Source: Bacteroidota bacterium
Lineage (GTDB): Bacteria > Bacteroidota > Bacteroidia > Flavobacteriales > Flavobacteriaceae
DNA: 14,115 nucleotides
Assembly (NCBI GenBank): GCA_018656255.1
Contig: JABHYI010000304.1
Span: forward strand, 1-14,115
Direction: 5' to 3'
In this document: positions 7,398 to 14,115 of the stretch, piece by piece
Position numbering within the stretch: position 1 is the first letter of the stretch
Layout: each line of letters opens with the position of its first letter
Made by a program: the position numbers and the translations under genes
Notes under the pieces: model-generated
Told to the model about the DNA's origin: nothing
What the model saw: the letters and a program-made list of their open reading frames with translations, nothing else
Database searches by the model: none

Positions 7398-7441
7398 TAA
7401 CAATTTGGTAACAAATGAGTCCTGCAAATTGGAGACATTTG
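7397..7441 (+). promoter_or_regulatory. Pho-box-like repeats and -7 box of the PiT transporter gene
   Basis: Two close matches spaced 11 bp, ATAACAA at 7397 and GTAACAA at 7408, are followed by a weaker unit GTCCTGC at 7419. The -7-like box GACATTTG (7434-7441) begins 26 bp after the start of GTAACAA, as at the other two promoters. The first unit overlaps the last base of the porin stop codon. A start near 7446-7449 would give a leader of about 18-20 nt. Regulator identity is inferred. Confidence 0.6.
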
Positions 7442-7465
7442 TATTATAATAATACACTATAAGTT

Positions 7466-9712
7466 ATGGATAATATTTATTTATTAATGCTAGTAGCCCT
7501 TACAATTCTTGCAGTAGCAGATATTGTAGTAGGAGTTAGTAATGATGCTATTAACTTTTTGAATTCAGCCATTGGTTCAAAGGCAATTTCACTTAAAACA
7601 ATCATGATAGTTGCCAGTCTGGGTATCTTTATTGGTGCTGTATACTCTAGTGGTATGATGGAGGTGGCTCGTAAAGGAATTTTTGTTCCAGCGATGTTTA
7701 CCTTCGATGAGATCATGATGATTTTCATGGCCGTTATGATTACAGATATCTTACTTCTAGATTTCTTTAACACCCTAGGGCTGCCTACATCTACAACAGT
7801 TTCTATTGTATTTAACTTACTTGGTGCTGCTATAGTGGTATCCTTAATTAAAATAAGCGGAACAGAGGGAGCTACCATAGCAGATCTTGGAAATTACATC
7901 AACAAAGAAAAAGCGCTCACAATTATCAGTGGTATTTTACTTTCTGTAGTGATTGCCTTTAGTGTTGGAGCTGTTGTGCAATGGATATCTCGTAGAATAT
8001 TTTCGTTCCATTACGAGAAAAAAATAAAAAACTTCGGAGCTATTTTTGGAGGTCTTGCACTGGCTGCTATCATGTATTTTATCTTCATGAAGGGGCTTAA
8101 GGGAAGTCCATTCTACAAAGATTTGAAAGGATTTCTTGAAGGAAACGAAATTTTAGTAATGGTGGTTAGTTTTCTGTTTTTTACTTTGTTTTCTTACGCG
8201 TTCCAGAAAATAACAAAAAAGAGTATCCTACTTGTAGTTATTGCTGTAGGAACTTTTGGTCTTGCACTAGCCTTTTCTGGTAATGACTTGGTAAACTTTA
8301 TTGGAGTTCCTATGGCGGCATTTCACTCATACGAGGCTTGGTCTGTATCTGGTATTGCGGCCACAGAGTTTACCATGGAGGTGTTAGATAAAAAAATGCC
8401 TGCAGAGCCTTTCTTGTTATTTATAGCTGGAGGTATCATGGTGGCAACGCTTTGGTTTTCTAAAAAAGCAAAAACAGTCGCAGAGACAGAACTAAGCTTA
8501 TCTCGCCAAAATGATACTCATGAGAAATTTCAGCCAAACATGCTCTCAAGAGGGATCGTTAGAGGGAGTTCTTGGTTATCAAACAGCATTAGTGGTTTGC
8601 TTCCAAAGACTACCCAAGAAAAAATAAACGCAAGTTTCACCAAGCCAGACACTAAGCTTCTTACCAAAGACCAGAGTATTGATGCTCCTGCCTTTGATAT
8701 GATTAGAGCCTCAGTAAATTTAATGGTAGCAGGTGTACTTATATCTATTGCAACGTCTATGAAATTGCCGCTATCTACCACCTACGTGACCTTTATGGTA
8801 GCTATGGGTACCTCACTTGCCGATAGAGCTTGGGGAAGAGAAAGTGCTGTATACCGTGTGGCTGGAGTGTTAAATGTTATTGGAGGATGGTTTTTTACGG
8901 CATTTGGAGCGCTAGTAGCTGCAGGTACTGTGGTGTATTTAATTAGTTGGAATAAAACGGTTATGATTCCTATATTACTACTAATTACAGTGTTGTTACT
9001 TGTGAGAAACTACTTATCACACAAGAAAAAAAGCAACACAACTGTAGATCCAAAAACGCTTAAAAAATCTGAGAGTAGTACGGTTCAAGGAATTATTTCA
9101 GAGAGTGCAGACAATATCTCAAGTGTTGTTTCTAGAACAAATAAAATCTATACAGATGTCTTAAAAGGATTGGCTAAGGAAGATGTTAAAGCTCTAAAGA
9201 AAAGTAAAAAAGGAGTAGACAAACTTGACCAAGAGGTAGAAGATTTAAGAGATAACATTTTCTATTTAATTAAAAACCTGGATGAGACAAGTGTTCGTGG
9301 TAGTAGTTTTTACATTACCATATTGGCTTACCTTACAGATATGACACAGTCTTTAGACTTTATATCTAAGAAGAGTTACAAACACATTAACAACAATCAC
9401 AAAAAATTAAAATTCAATCAAATTAAAGACCTTCAAGAAATTGATGATTCTTTGGATGGGTTACTCGTTGAGATTGAAGAGGTGTTTAACAGCCGTAAGT
9501 TTGAAAGAATTAGTTATGTTCTTTCTAGAAAACAGGAAGTTATATCACTTATTTCTGACAAAATTACAACCCAGATTGATAGAACAAGAACTGAAGAAGA
9601 AAGTCCAAAAAACACTTCTTTATACTTTAACATCCTGCTAGAGACAAAAGACTTGGTAACAAGTATTATGAACCTAATGGATGAGTATTATACGAGTTAT
9701 AAAAAAGAGTAA
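7466..9712 (+). CDS. PiT-family inorganic phosphate transporter with fused C-terminal PhoU-like (DUF47) domain
   Basis: A 748-residue inner membrane protein. The membrane part holds the inverted duplication of the PiT family: first half with GVSNDAINFLNSAIGSKA (23-40) and LPTSTTVS (106-113); second half with FSGNDLVNFIGVP (270-282) and LPLSTTYV (434-441). The GxND and STT motifs are the conserved substrate- and ion-binding elements of phosphate:cation symporters. A soluble loop lies at about 335-405, and the membrane part ends near 515. Residues about 540-745 are helical and charged, with spacing like PhoU/DUF47 proteins, which in other bacteria are often separate genes next to pit. Transport should be low-affinity and driven by proton or sodium coupling. 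The gene has its own Pho-like promoter and follows the porin, so the two may bring phosphate across the two membranes in sequence. No separate phoU is seen nearby. Substrate phosphate is well supported by family; the regulatory role of the C-domain is inferred. Confidence 0.9.
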   Translation: MDNIYLLMLVALTILAVADIVVGVSNDAINFLNSAIGSKAISLKTIMIVASLGIFIGAVYSSGMMEVARKGIFVPAMFTFDEIMMIFMAVMITDILLLDFFNTLGLPTSTTVSIVFNLLGAAIVVSLIKISGTEGATIADLGNYINKEKALTIISGILLSVVIAFSVGAVVQWISRRIFSFHYEKKIKNFGAIFGGLALAAIMYFIFMKGLKGSPFYKDLKGFLEGNEILVMVVSFLFFTLFSYAFQKITKKSILLVVIAVGTFGLALAFSGNDLVNFIGVPMAAFHSYEAWSVSGIAATEFTMEVLDKKMPAEPFLLFIAGGIMVATLWFSKKAKTVAETELSLSRQNDTHEKFQPNMLSRGIVRGSSWLSNSISGLLPKTTQEKINASFTKPDTKLLTKDQSIDAPAFDMIRASVNLMVAGVLISIATSMKLPLSTTYVTFMVAMGTSLADRAWGRESAVYRVAGVLNVIGGWFFTAFGALVAAGTVVYLISWNKTVMIPILLLITVLLLVRNYLSHKKKSNTTVDPKTLKKSESSTVQGIISESADNISSVVSRTNKIYTDVLKGLAKEDVKALKKSKKGVDKLDQEVEDLRDNIFYLIKNLDETSVRGSSFYITILAYLTDMTQSLDFISKKSYKHINNNHKKLKFNQIKDLQEIDDSLDGLLVEIEEVFNSRKFERISYVLSRKQEVISLISDKITTQIDRTRTEEESPKNTSLYFNILLETKDLVTSIMNLMDEYYTSYKKE

Positions 9713-9738
9713 GCATCTCTTTTATTAACGTTTTAAAG

Positions 9739-9772
9739 ACCCCGCATATTCTTTTGAATTGTGGGGTTTTTT
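9739..9772 (+). terminator. Rho-independent terminator after the PiT gene
   Basis: The stem ACCCCGCA / TGTGGGGT (one G-U pair) continues through ATTC / GAAT with a bulged T and a TTTT loop, then runs into six T residues. It closes the phosphate-related block and separates it from the chromate-type transporter gene 26 bp downstream. Confidence 0.85.
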
Positions 9773-9797
9773 ATTATTTTTAAAGCAGTAGTTAGAT

Positions 9798-10928
9798 ATG
9801 ACTGAAACTCAAAAATTAAAACAAGTTGCTGCCGTTTTTTTTAAACTCGGCCTCTTTGCATTTGGAGGTCCAGCAGCTCATATTGCCATGATGGAGCACG
9901 AAGTTGTCACCAAACGAGCCTGGATGACACGGGAACACTACCTGGATCTTATAGGAGCCACAAACCTAATACCTGGACCCAACTCAACAGAGATGACCAT
10001 GCACTGCGGCTACCAGCGGGCAGGTAAAAAAGGATTGTTTATAGCTGGTATTAGCTTTGTTTTTCCAGCAGTTTTTATAACAGCAATTCTAGGATATTTA
10101 TATGTATTGTATGGCGCATTGCCCCAGGTACAACCTTTTATTAAAGGAATACAACCCGCTGTTATAGTCATTATTGCCTCTGCTGTTATAAAACTGGGCA
10201 AGAAGGCCGTTAAAAACTGGGAGCTTGCCCTACTAGGATCCCTCTTTTTGGCGGCTAGCTTATTGGGTCTTGACCAAGTACTAGTCCTTTTTGCTGGGGG
10301 TTTACTAGGAATGTGTTATTTCTTGATAAAATCTAAAATGCAAACTACCAGTCTTGCCATAGCCCCGCTATTTATGGTTTTTATAGTCTCAGAAATAGGC
10401 GCCAAATTAAGCGCGATGGGTATCTTTTTAAAATTTCTGAAAGTAGGTAGTATACTATACGGTAGTGGATATGTACTATTTGCCTACCTAGACACAGAGC
10501 TTGTGACTACCGCCTTACTATCTCAAAACCAGCTCTTAGAGGCTATTGGTATTGGGCAATTTACACCAGGTCCTGTATTATCAACAGCCACTTTTATTGG
10601 ATACCAACTAGGTGGTTTTTGGGGTGCTATTGCTGCAACTGCCGGTATATTTATGCCCTCCTTTTTGTTTGTTTGGCTATTAAACCCACTGATACCAAAA
10701 ATGAGAAAATCTAAGGTGTTGGGCTATTTCCTAGACAGTATAAATGTAGCGGCGGTTGCCATTATGCTTGCCGTAGTTATCACTATGAGTAAACAAACCC
10801 TTGTAGATTGGCAAGCAGCTTTAATTGCTATTTTAAGCGGGATACTTATTTTTGGGTTTAAAAAAGTGTCTGTGATGTGGGTGCTTATTATTGGAGCTAT
10901 CCTTGGGTATGTACTAGCGTTTATTTAA
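9798..10928 (+). CDS. chrA: ChrA-type chromate transporter (CHR family, two-domain form)
   Basis: A 376-residue inner membrane protein of about 10-12 hydrophobic segments, made of two homologous CHR halves. The N-terminal half has FGGPAAHIAMM (22-32), a conserved W42 region and NLIPGPNSTEM (56-66). The C-terminal half has FLKVGSILYGSGYVLFAYL (213-231) and QFTPGPVLSTATFIGY (254-269). These paired PGP motifs and GG/GSG motifs define the bidomain (LCHR) group, whose characterised members expel chromate by proton-coupled transport. Length matches the family. Many environmental homologues are named only by similarity, and the natural substrate here might be another oxyanion such as sulfate. The gene starts 25 bp after the preceding terminator, so its promoter must lie in or just before the terminator; none was convincingly seen. 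It is followed at 50 bp by a small lipoprotein gene on the same strand, possibly co-transcribed. Confidence 0.88.
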   Translation: MTETQKLKQVAAVFFKLGLFAFGGPAAHIAMMEHEVVTKRAWMTREHYLDLIGATNLIPGPNSTEMTMHCGYQRAGKKGLFIAGISFVFPAVFITAILGYLYVLYGALPQVQPFIKGIQPAVIVIIASAVIKLGKKAVKNWELALLGSLFLAASLLGLDQVLVLFAGGLLGMCYFLIKSKMQTTSLAIAPLFMVFIVSEIGAKLSAMGIFLKFLKVGSILYGSGYVLFAYLDTELVTTALLSQNQLLEAIGIGQFTPGPVLSTATFIGYQLGGFWGAIAATAGIFMPSFLFVWLLNPLIPKMRKSKVLGYFLDSINVAAVAIMLAVVITMSKQTLVDWQAALIAILSGILIFGFKKVSVMWVLIIGAILGYVLAFI

Positions 10929-10978
10929 TACTTAAATTGGTTTAGGTTTTACTACCTTGCCTTGCTAAAAGTTATCGT

Positions 10979-11677
10979 ATGAAATTATACAGTGTTATTA
11001 TTTGCCTAGGTTTTCTGTTTTGCTCGGTGAGTTGTAAAGACATCAGTGGTGAAGAGCTACTAGACAGGGCCATTGCGTATCATGACCCTTCTGGAGGATG
11101 GCCTACTTTTAATGGCACCTTAGCTATTTCTATGGTAATGCCAGAGGGCCAGGCAAGAGAAAGTAACATTCAGATTAATTTACCCCAAGAATATTTCAGC
11201 ATAACAGCCAAAAGAGATACACTTGTCACCACCTATACCCTAGACAAGCAGGCCTGTGAAACCTCTATAAAAGAAATCCCTACGTACAGTAAAAGAACCC
11301 CTTGTGAGACAGCTGTATTGTATAAAGATTATTACACCTATTTGTACGGGCTACCCATGAAACTCAAAGATCCTGGAACAACCATATCAAAAACTGTAGT
11401 TACTCAAAATTTTAAAGGCAAGGAGTATTTAATGCTCAGGGCAACCTATGATAAGGAGGTAGGAAGTGATGTTTGGCAATTTTATTTTGACCCAACTACC
11501 TATGCCATGGAAGTGTATCAGTTCTTTAAGGCAGACCCAGGGGGAGCTGGAAAAAACACAGGTGAGTATATCTTATTAAAGGATATTAAAACAATTAATG
11601 GCATTAAATTTCCTAAGGAAAGAGCGTGGTACTATAATAAAGATGACGGCTATTTAGGTACAGATATATTAAATTAA
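10979..11677 (+). CDS. Small lipoprotein of a Flavobacteriia family (DUF6503-like)
   Basis: A 232-residue lipoprotein of unknown function. The signal peptide ends in FLFCSVSC, giving lipidated Cys19 followed by KDISGEE. The mature part is a compact, mostly beta domain. It has LLDRAIAYHDPSGGWPTFNG (28-47), YKDYYTYLYGLPMKLKDPGT near the middle, FKGKEYLMLRATYD, WQFYFDP and a C-terminal AWYYNKDDGYLGTD. This pattern matches, from memory, uncharacterised flavobacterial proteins grouped as DUF6503; the overall fold hints at LolA/outer-membrane lipoprotein-sorting-like beta sheets, but that is only a guess. Position after the chrA gene, 50 bp away without a terminator, allows co-transcription. The protein probably sits in the outer membrane facing the periplasm, because the residues after the Cys are less acidic than in the beta-helix lipoprotein. 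No function is assigned. Confidence 0.72.
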   Translation: MKLYSVIICLGFLFCSVSCKDISGEELLDRAIAYHDPSGGWPTFNGTLAISMVMPEGQARESNIQINLPQEYFSITAKRDTLVTTYTLDKQACETSIKEIPTYSKRTPCETAVLYKDYYTYLYGLPMKLKDPGTTISKTVVTQNFKGKEYLMLRATYDKEVGSDVWQFYFDPTTYAMEVYQFFKADPGGAGKNTGEYILLKDIKTINGIKFPKERAWYYNKDDGYLGTDILN

Positions 11678-11690
11678 AACACCCTAAAAT

Positions 11691-11723
11691 AAAAAAGGGA
11701 AGCCATATGGCTTCCCTTTTTTT
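11691..11723. terminator. Bidirectional Rho-independent terminator between convergent genes
   Basis: An 8-bp perfect stem GGGAAGCC / GGCTTCCC with an ATAT loop (11697-11716) is flanked by six A residues on the left and seven T residues on the right. It can therefore terminate the lipoprotein transcript on the plus strand and the ribonucleotide reductase transcript on the minus strand. Confidence 0.93.
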
Positions 11724-11744
11724 ATGCTTAGAAGGAGCGTAGAA

Positions 11745-14115
11745 CTAAGATCCGCACATTAAACAGTCATCATCTGGACCGCCATTTTGAGATTTATTCA
11801 TCATGTCCTTAAACTCCTGGGCCGTCATTGGCTTTTGCTCTGTAGCCGTATTTCCTAACTGAGGATTTGGCGCTGGAGCTGGAGCTGGCAGGGGGGCTGT
11901 TGCTAATGCGCCATCTGCATCTATTGCAGTTGTAGAAAGCTCTGTAACAGGTGTTGGCTGCTCTTTCTTGTCTTCTTTGCTTAAGGTAAATTTAATAGCA
12001 TCTACCGCACTCTTAGTACGCAGGTAATACATTCCTGTTTTTAGACCGCTTTTCCAGGCATAGAAATGCATGGATGTTAATTTTGCATAACTAGCATTTT
12101 CCATAAATAGGTTTAAAGACTGAGACTGGTCAATGAAGTACCCTCTGTGTCTTGACATATCAATAATGTCTTTCATAGAAAGCTCCCATACTGTTTTGTA
12201 CAAATCTTTCAGATCTTGAGGAATATCAACATCTTGTACAGAACCATTATTACGCATAATTTGTTCTTTTAGAGTGTCGTTCCAAAGTCCTAGACCTACT
12301 AAGTCTTCCAGTAAGTGTTTGTTTACAACTATAAATTCTCCACTTAACACACGTCTGGTGTAGATATTACTTGTATAAGGCTCAAAGGCTTCGTTGTTTC
12401 CTAAAATTTGTGAGGTGGATGCTGTTGGCATAGGTGCCACTAGTAAAGAGTTGCGCACACCATGTTCTGCAATTTGGGTACGGAGTTGAGCCCAATCCCA
12501 ACGGCCACTTAATTCATTGTCTTCTATGCCCCACAGGTTGTGCTGGAACTTCCCTTCACTAATAGGAGACCCTGCATAGCTCTCATACACACCATCTGCC
12601 TGTGCTTCTTCCATAGAAGCGGTAAGAGCAGCAAAGTATAGTGTTTCGAAAATTTCTTGGTTTAACTTTTTAGCCTCATCACAGGTAAAGGGTAAACGCA
12701 GCATGATAAAAGCATCTGCTAATCCTTGGATACCAAGACCAACAGGTCTGTGACGGAAGTTACTATTTTCTGCTTCTTTTACAGGATAGTAATTACGGTC
12801 TATAACGCGGTTTAGGTTTTTGGTTACTTGCTTGGTTACACGAAATAACTCATCGTGATCAAAGGCGCCATCAGTTACAAACATTGGCAAAGCAATAGAG
12901 GCCAAGTTACATACAGCAACCTCATCTGGAGAGGTGTACTCCATGATTTCTGTACATAGGTTTGAAGAACGAATGGTTCCTAAATTTTTCTGGTTACTCT
13001 TACGGTTTGCTGCATCTTTATAGAGCATGTAAGGTGTTCCTGTTTCAATTTGAGATTCCATTATTTTCTCCCAAAGTGAACGCGCTTTAATTGTTTTTCT
13101 ACCTTTTCCTTCGGCTTCATATCCTAGATATAGGGCTTCAAACTCATCACTGTGTACTTTGTAAAGGTCTGGACATTCGTTAGGACACATGAGGGTCCAC
13201 TCTGCATCTTCCTCTACTCGTTTCATGAATAAATCTGGAATCCACATGGCGTAGAATAAATCTCGTGCACGTTGTTCTTCTTTTCCTGTATTTTTCTTTA
13301 GATCTAGAAAATCAAAAATATCTGCATGCCAAGGCTCTACATATATAGCAAAACTACCTTTACGTTTTCCTCCACCTTGATCTACATAACGTGCCGTGTC
13401 ATTAAATACACGTAACATTGGTACAATACCATTAGAGGTACCGTTGGTTCCAGAGATGTATGACCCTGTGGCACGTACATTGTGTATAGACAACCCAATT
13501 CCTCCTGCAGATTGTGAAATTTTTGCAGTTTGTTTTAATGTATCATAAATACCATCTATGCTATCATCTTGCATGGCCAATAAAAAACAAGAAGACATTT
13601 GCGGCTTTGGTGTACCACTATTAAATAGCGTTGGAGTTGCATGGGTAAAGAAACGCTTACTCATAAGCTCATAGGTCTCTTTGGCAGCCTCTAAATCGTT
13701 TAAGTGAATACCAATAGAAACACGCATAAGCATATGCTGAGGGCGCTCTGCTATCTGTCCGTTTAATTTTAATAGGTACGAACGCTCTAGGGTTTTAAAC
13801 CCAAAATAGTCATAGCCAAAATCACGGTTGTAAATAATAGTAGAATCTAGTTCTTCTTTATTATCCATAATTACTTTGTGAACCTCATCACTAAGTAAAG
13901 GAGCGTCTTTCCCGGTACGTGGGTTTACATAGGTGTACAAATCATCCATCACCTCACTGAATGTCTTTTTTGTATTTTTATGTAAATTAGAAACAGAAAT
14001 TCTAGCAGCCAATCTTGCGTAGTCTGGGTGTGATGTTGTCATGGTTGCAGCAACTTCTGCCGCCAAGTTATCTAACTCACTGGTGGTTACTCCATCATAC
14101 AAACCTTCAATTACA
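11745..14115 (-). CDS. nrdA: Class I ribonucleoside-diphosphate reductase, large (alpha) subunit, 5' end outside window
   Basis: About 789 C-terminal residues are visible. The frame stays open to the right edge ([11 protein letters not shown]... reads straight through a TTG at 14102), so the true start and any ATP-cone domain lie beyond it. The enzyme reduces ribonucleoside diphosphates to deoxyribonucleotides with the radical-bearing NrdB subunit. Visible active-site elements, counted from the first complete codon: C176 in SSCFLL; N385, C387 and E389 in SNLCTEI; C402 in VAVCNLASI; paired tyrosines 696-697 in GMYYLR for radical transfer; and C784/C787 in the C-terminal CLMCGS tail that re-reduces the active site. 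Between the core and the tail lies a Pro/Ala-rich flexible arm ([13 protein letters not shown]). The CxxC pair near the end is normal for class Ia. nrdB is expected nearby but is not in view. A shared theme with dgt at the other end is dNTP pool control, though the two are far apart and not an operon. Confidence 0.95.
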   Translation of the reverse strand, partial: VIEGLYDGVTTSELDNLAAEVAATMTTSHPDYARLAARISVSNLHKNTKKTFSEVMDDLYTYVNPRTGKDAPLLSDEVHKVIMDNKEELDSTIIYNRDFGYDYFGFKTLERSYLLKLNGQIAERPQHMLMRVSIGIHLNDLEAAKETYELMSKRFFTHATPTLFNSGTPKPQMSSCFLLAMQDDSIDGIYDTLKQTAKISQSAGGIGLSIHNVRATGSYISGTNGTSNGIVPMLRVFNDTARYVDQGGGKRKGSFAIYVEPWHADIFDFLDLKKNTGKEEQRARDLFYAMWIPDLFMKRVEEDAEWTLMCPNECPDLYKVHSDEFEALYLGYEAEGKGRKTIKARSLWEKIMESQIETGTPYMLYKDAANRKSNQKNLGTIRSSNLCTEIMEYTSPDEVAVCNLASIALPMFVTDGAFDHDELFRVTKQVTKNLNRVIDRNYYPVKEAENSNFRHRPVGLGIQGLADAFIMLRLPFTCDEAKKLNQEIFETLYFAALTASMEEAQADGVYESYAGSPISEGKFQHNLWGIEDNELSGRWDWAQLRTQIAEHGVRNSLLVAPMPTASTSQILGNNEAFEPYTSNIYTRRVLSGEFIVVNKHLLEDLVGLGLWNDTLKEQIMRNNGSVQDVDIPQDLKDLYKTVWELSMKDIIDMSRHRGYFIDQSQSLNLFMENASYAKLTSMHFYAWKSGLKTGMYYLRTKSAVDAIKFTLSKEDKKEQPTPVTELSTTAIDADGALATAPLPAPAPAPNPQLGNTATEQKPMTAQEFKDMMNKSQNGGPDDDCLMCGS

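Noticed and set aside
9441..9641. 66-residue plus-strand frame inside the PiT C-terminal domain
   Set aside because: It is out of frame with a well-supported coding sequence and shows no recognisable protein features.
9725..9742. TTAACG-like sequence upstream of the chrA gene as a fourth Pho-type site
   Set aside because: There is only one poor unit, it runs into the PiT terminator stem, and no -7 box follows in register.
11690..11723. Perfect palindrome considered as a regulatory operator
   Set aside because: A-tract and T-tract flanks and a convergent gene arrangement make a bidirectional terminator the simpler explanation.
11875..11910. Short repeated GGAGCT-type units in the nrdA 3' part, considered as a tandem repeat element
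   Set aside because: They encode the Pro/Ala linker before the C-terminal cysteine tail and stay in frame, so they are ordinary coding low-complexity sequence.

Overview
The window reads as chromosomal DNA of a flavobacterium (family Flavobacteriaceae, probably marine), though I cannot name a genus from sequence alone. Four things point there: low G+C content; promoter elements of the Bacteroidetes TAnnTTTG type; a lipoprotein whose acidic tail after the lipobox cysteine looks like a Bacteroidetes surface-export signal; and several gene families typical of the group (CarboxypepD_reg-type TonB-dependent receptor, right-handed beta-helix lipoprotein, Porin_O_P, DUF6503-like lipoprotein, PiT fused to a PhoU-like domain). 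No mobile element, CRISPR array, rRNA or tRNA was seen.

Layout. Left edge, minus strand: the 5' part of a secreted M36 (fungalysin) metalloprotease (1-520), then a dGTP triphosphohydrolase (614-1957). A 172-bp divergent region follows. Centre, plus strand: a TonB-dependent receptor (2130-4913), a surface beta-helix lipoprotein (4944-5960), a terminator, an OprP/OprO-like phosphate-selective porin (6195-7397) and a PiT-family phosphate transporter (7466-9712), then a terminator. Right, plus strand: a ChrA-type transporter (9798-10928) and a small lipoprotein (10979-11677), ending at a bidirectional terminator. Right edge, minus strand: the class I ribonucleotide reductase large subunit (from 11745, running off the window).

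The most interesting part is 2031-9772. Three separate promoters there (before the receptor, the porin and PiT) share one design. Heptamers resembling TTAACA/GTAACA are repeated every 11 bp, and one (TTAACAT, GTAACAC or GTAACAA) begins exactly 26 bp upstream of an xAnnTTTG -7 box. This is the geometry of PhoB/PhoP boxes. Because two of the three genes encode a phosphate-type porin and a phosphate transporter, I infer a phosphate-starvation (Pho) regulon locus. It would carry phosphate or a phosphorus compound across the outer membrane (receptor plus surface lipoprotein, and porin) and the inner membrane (PiT). The receptor/beta-helix pair is then a candidate phosphorus-acquisition system that lacks SusD.

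A second hidden feature is a perfect 15-nt inverted repeat. One arm lies in the 3' untranslated region of the receptor operon and the other at the predicted 5' end of the porin mRNA, so the two RNAs could base-pair.
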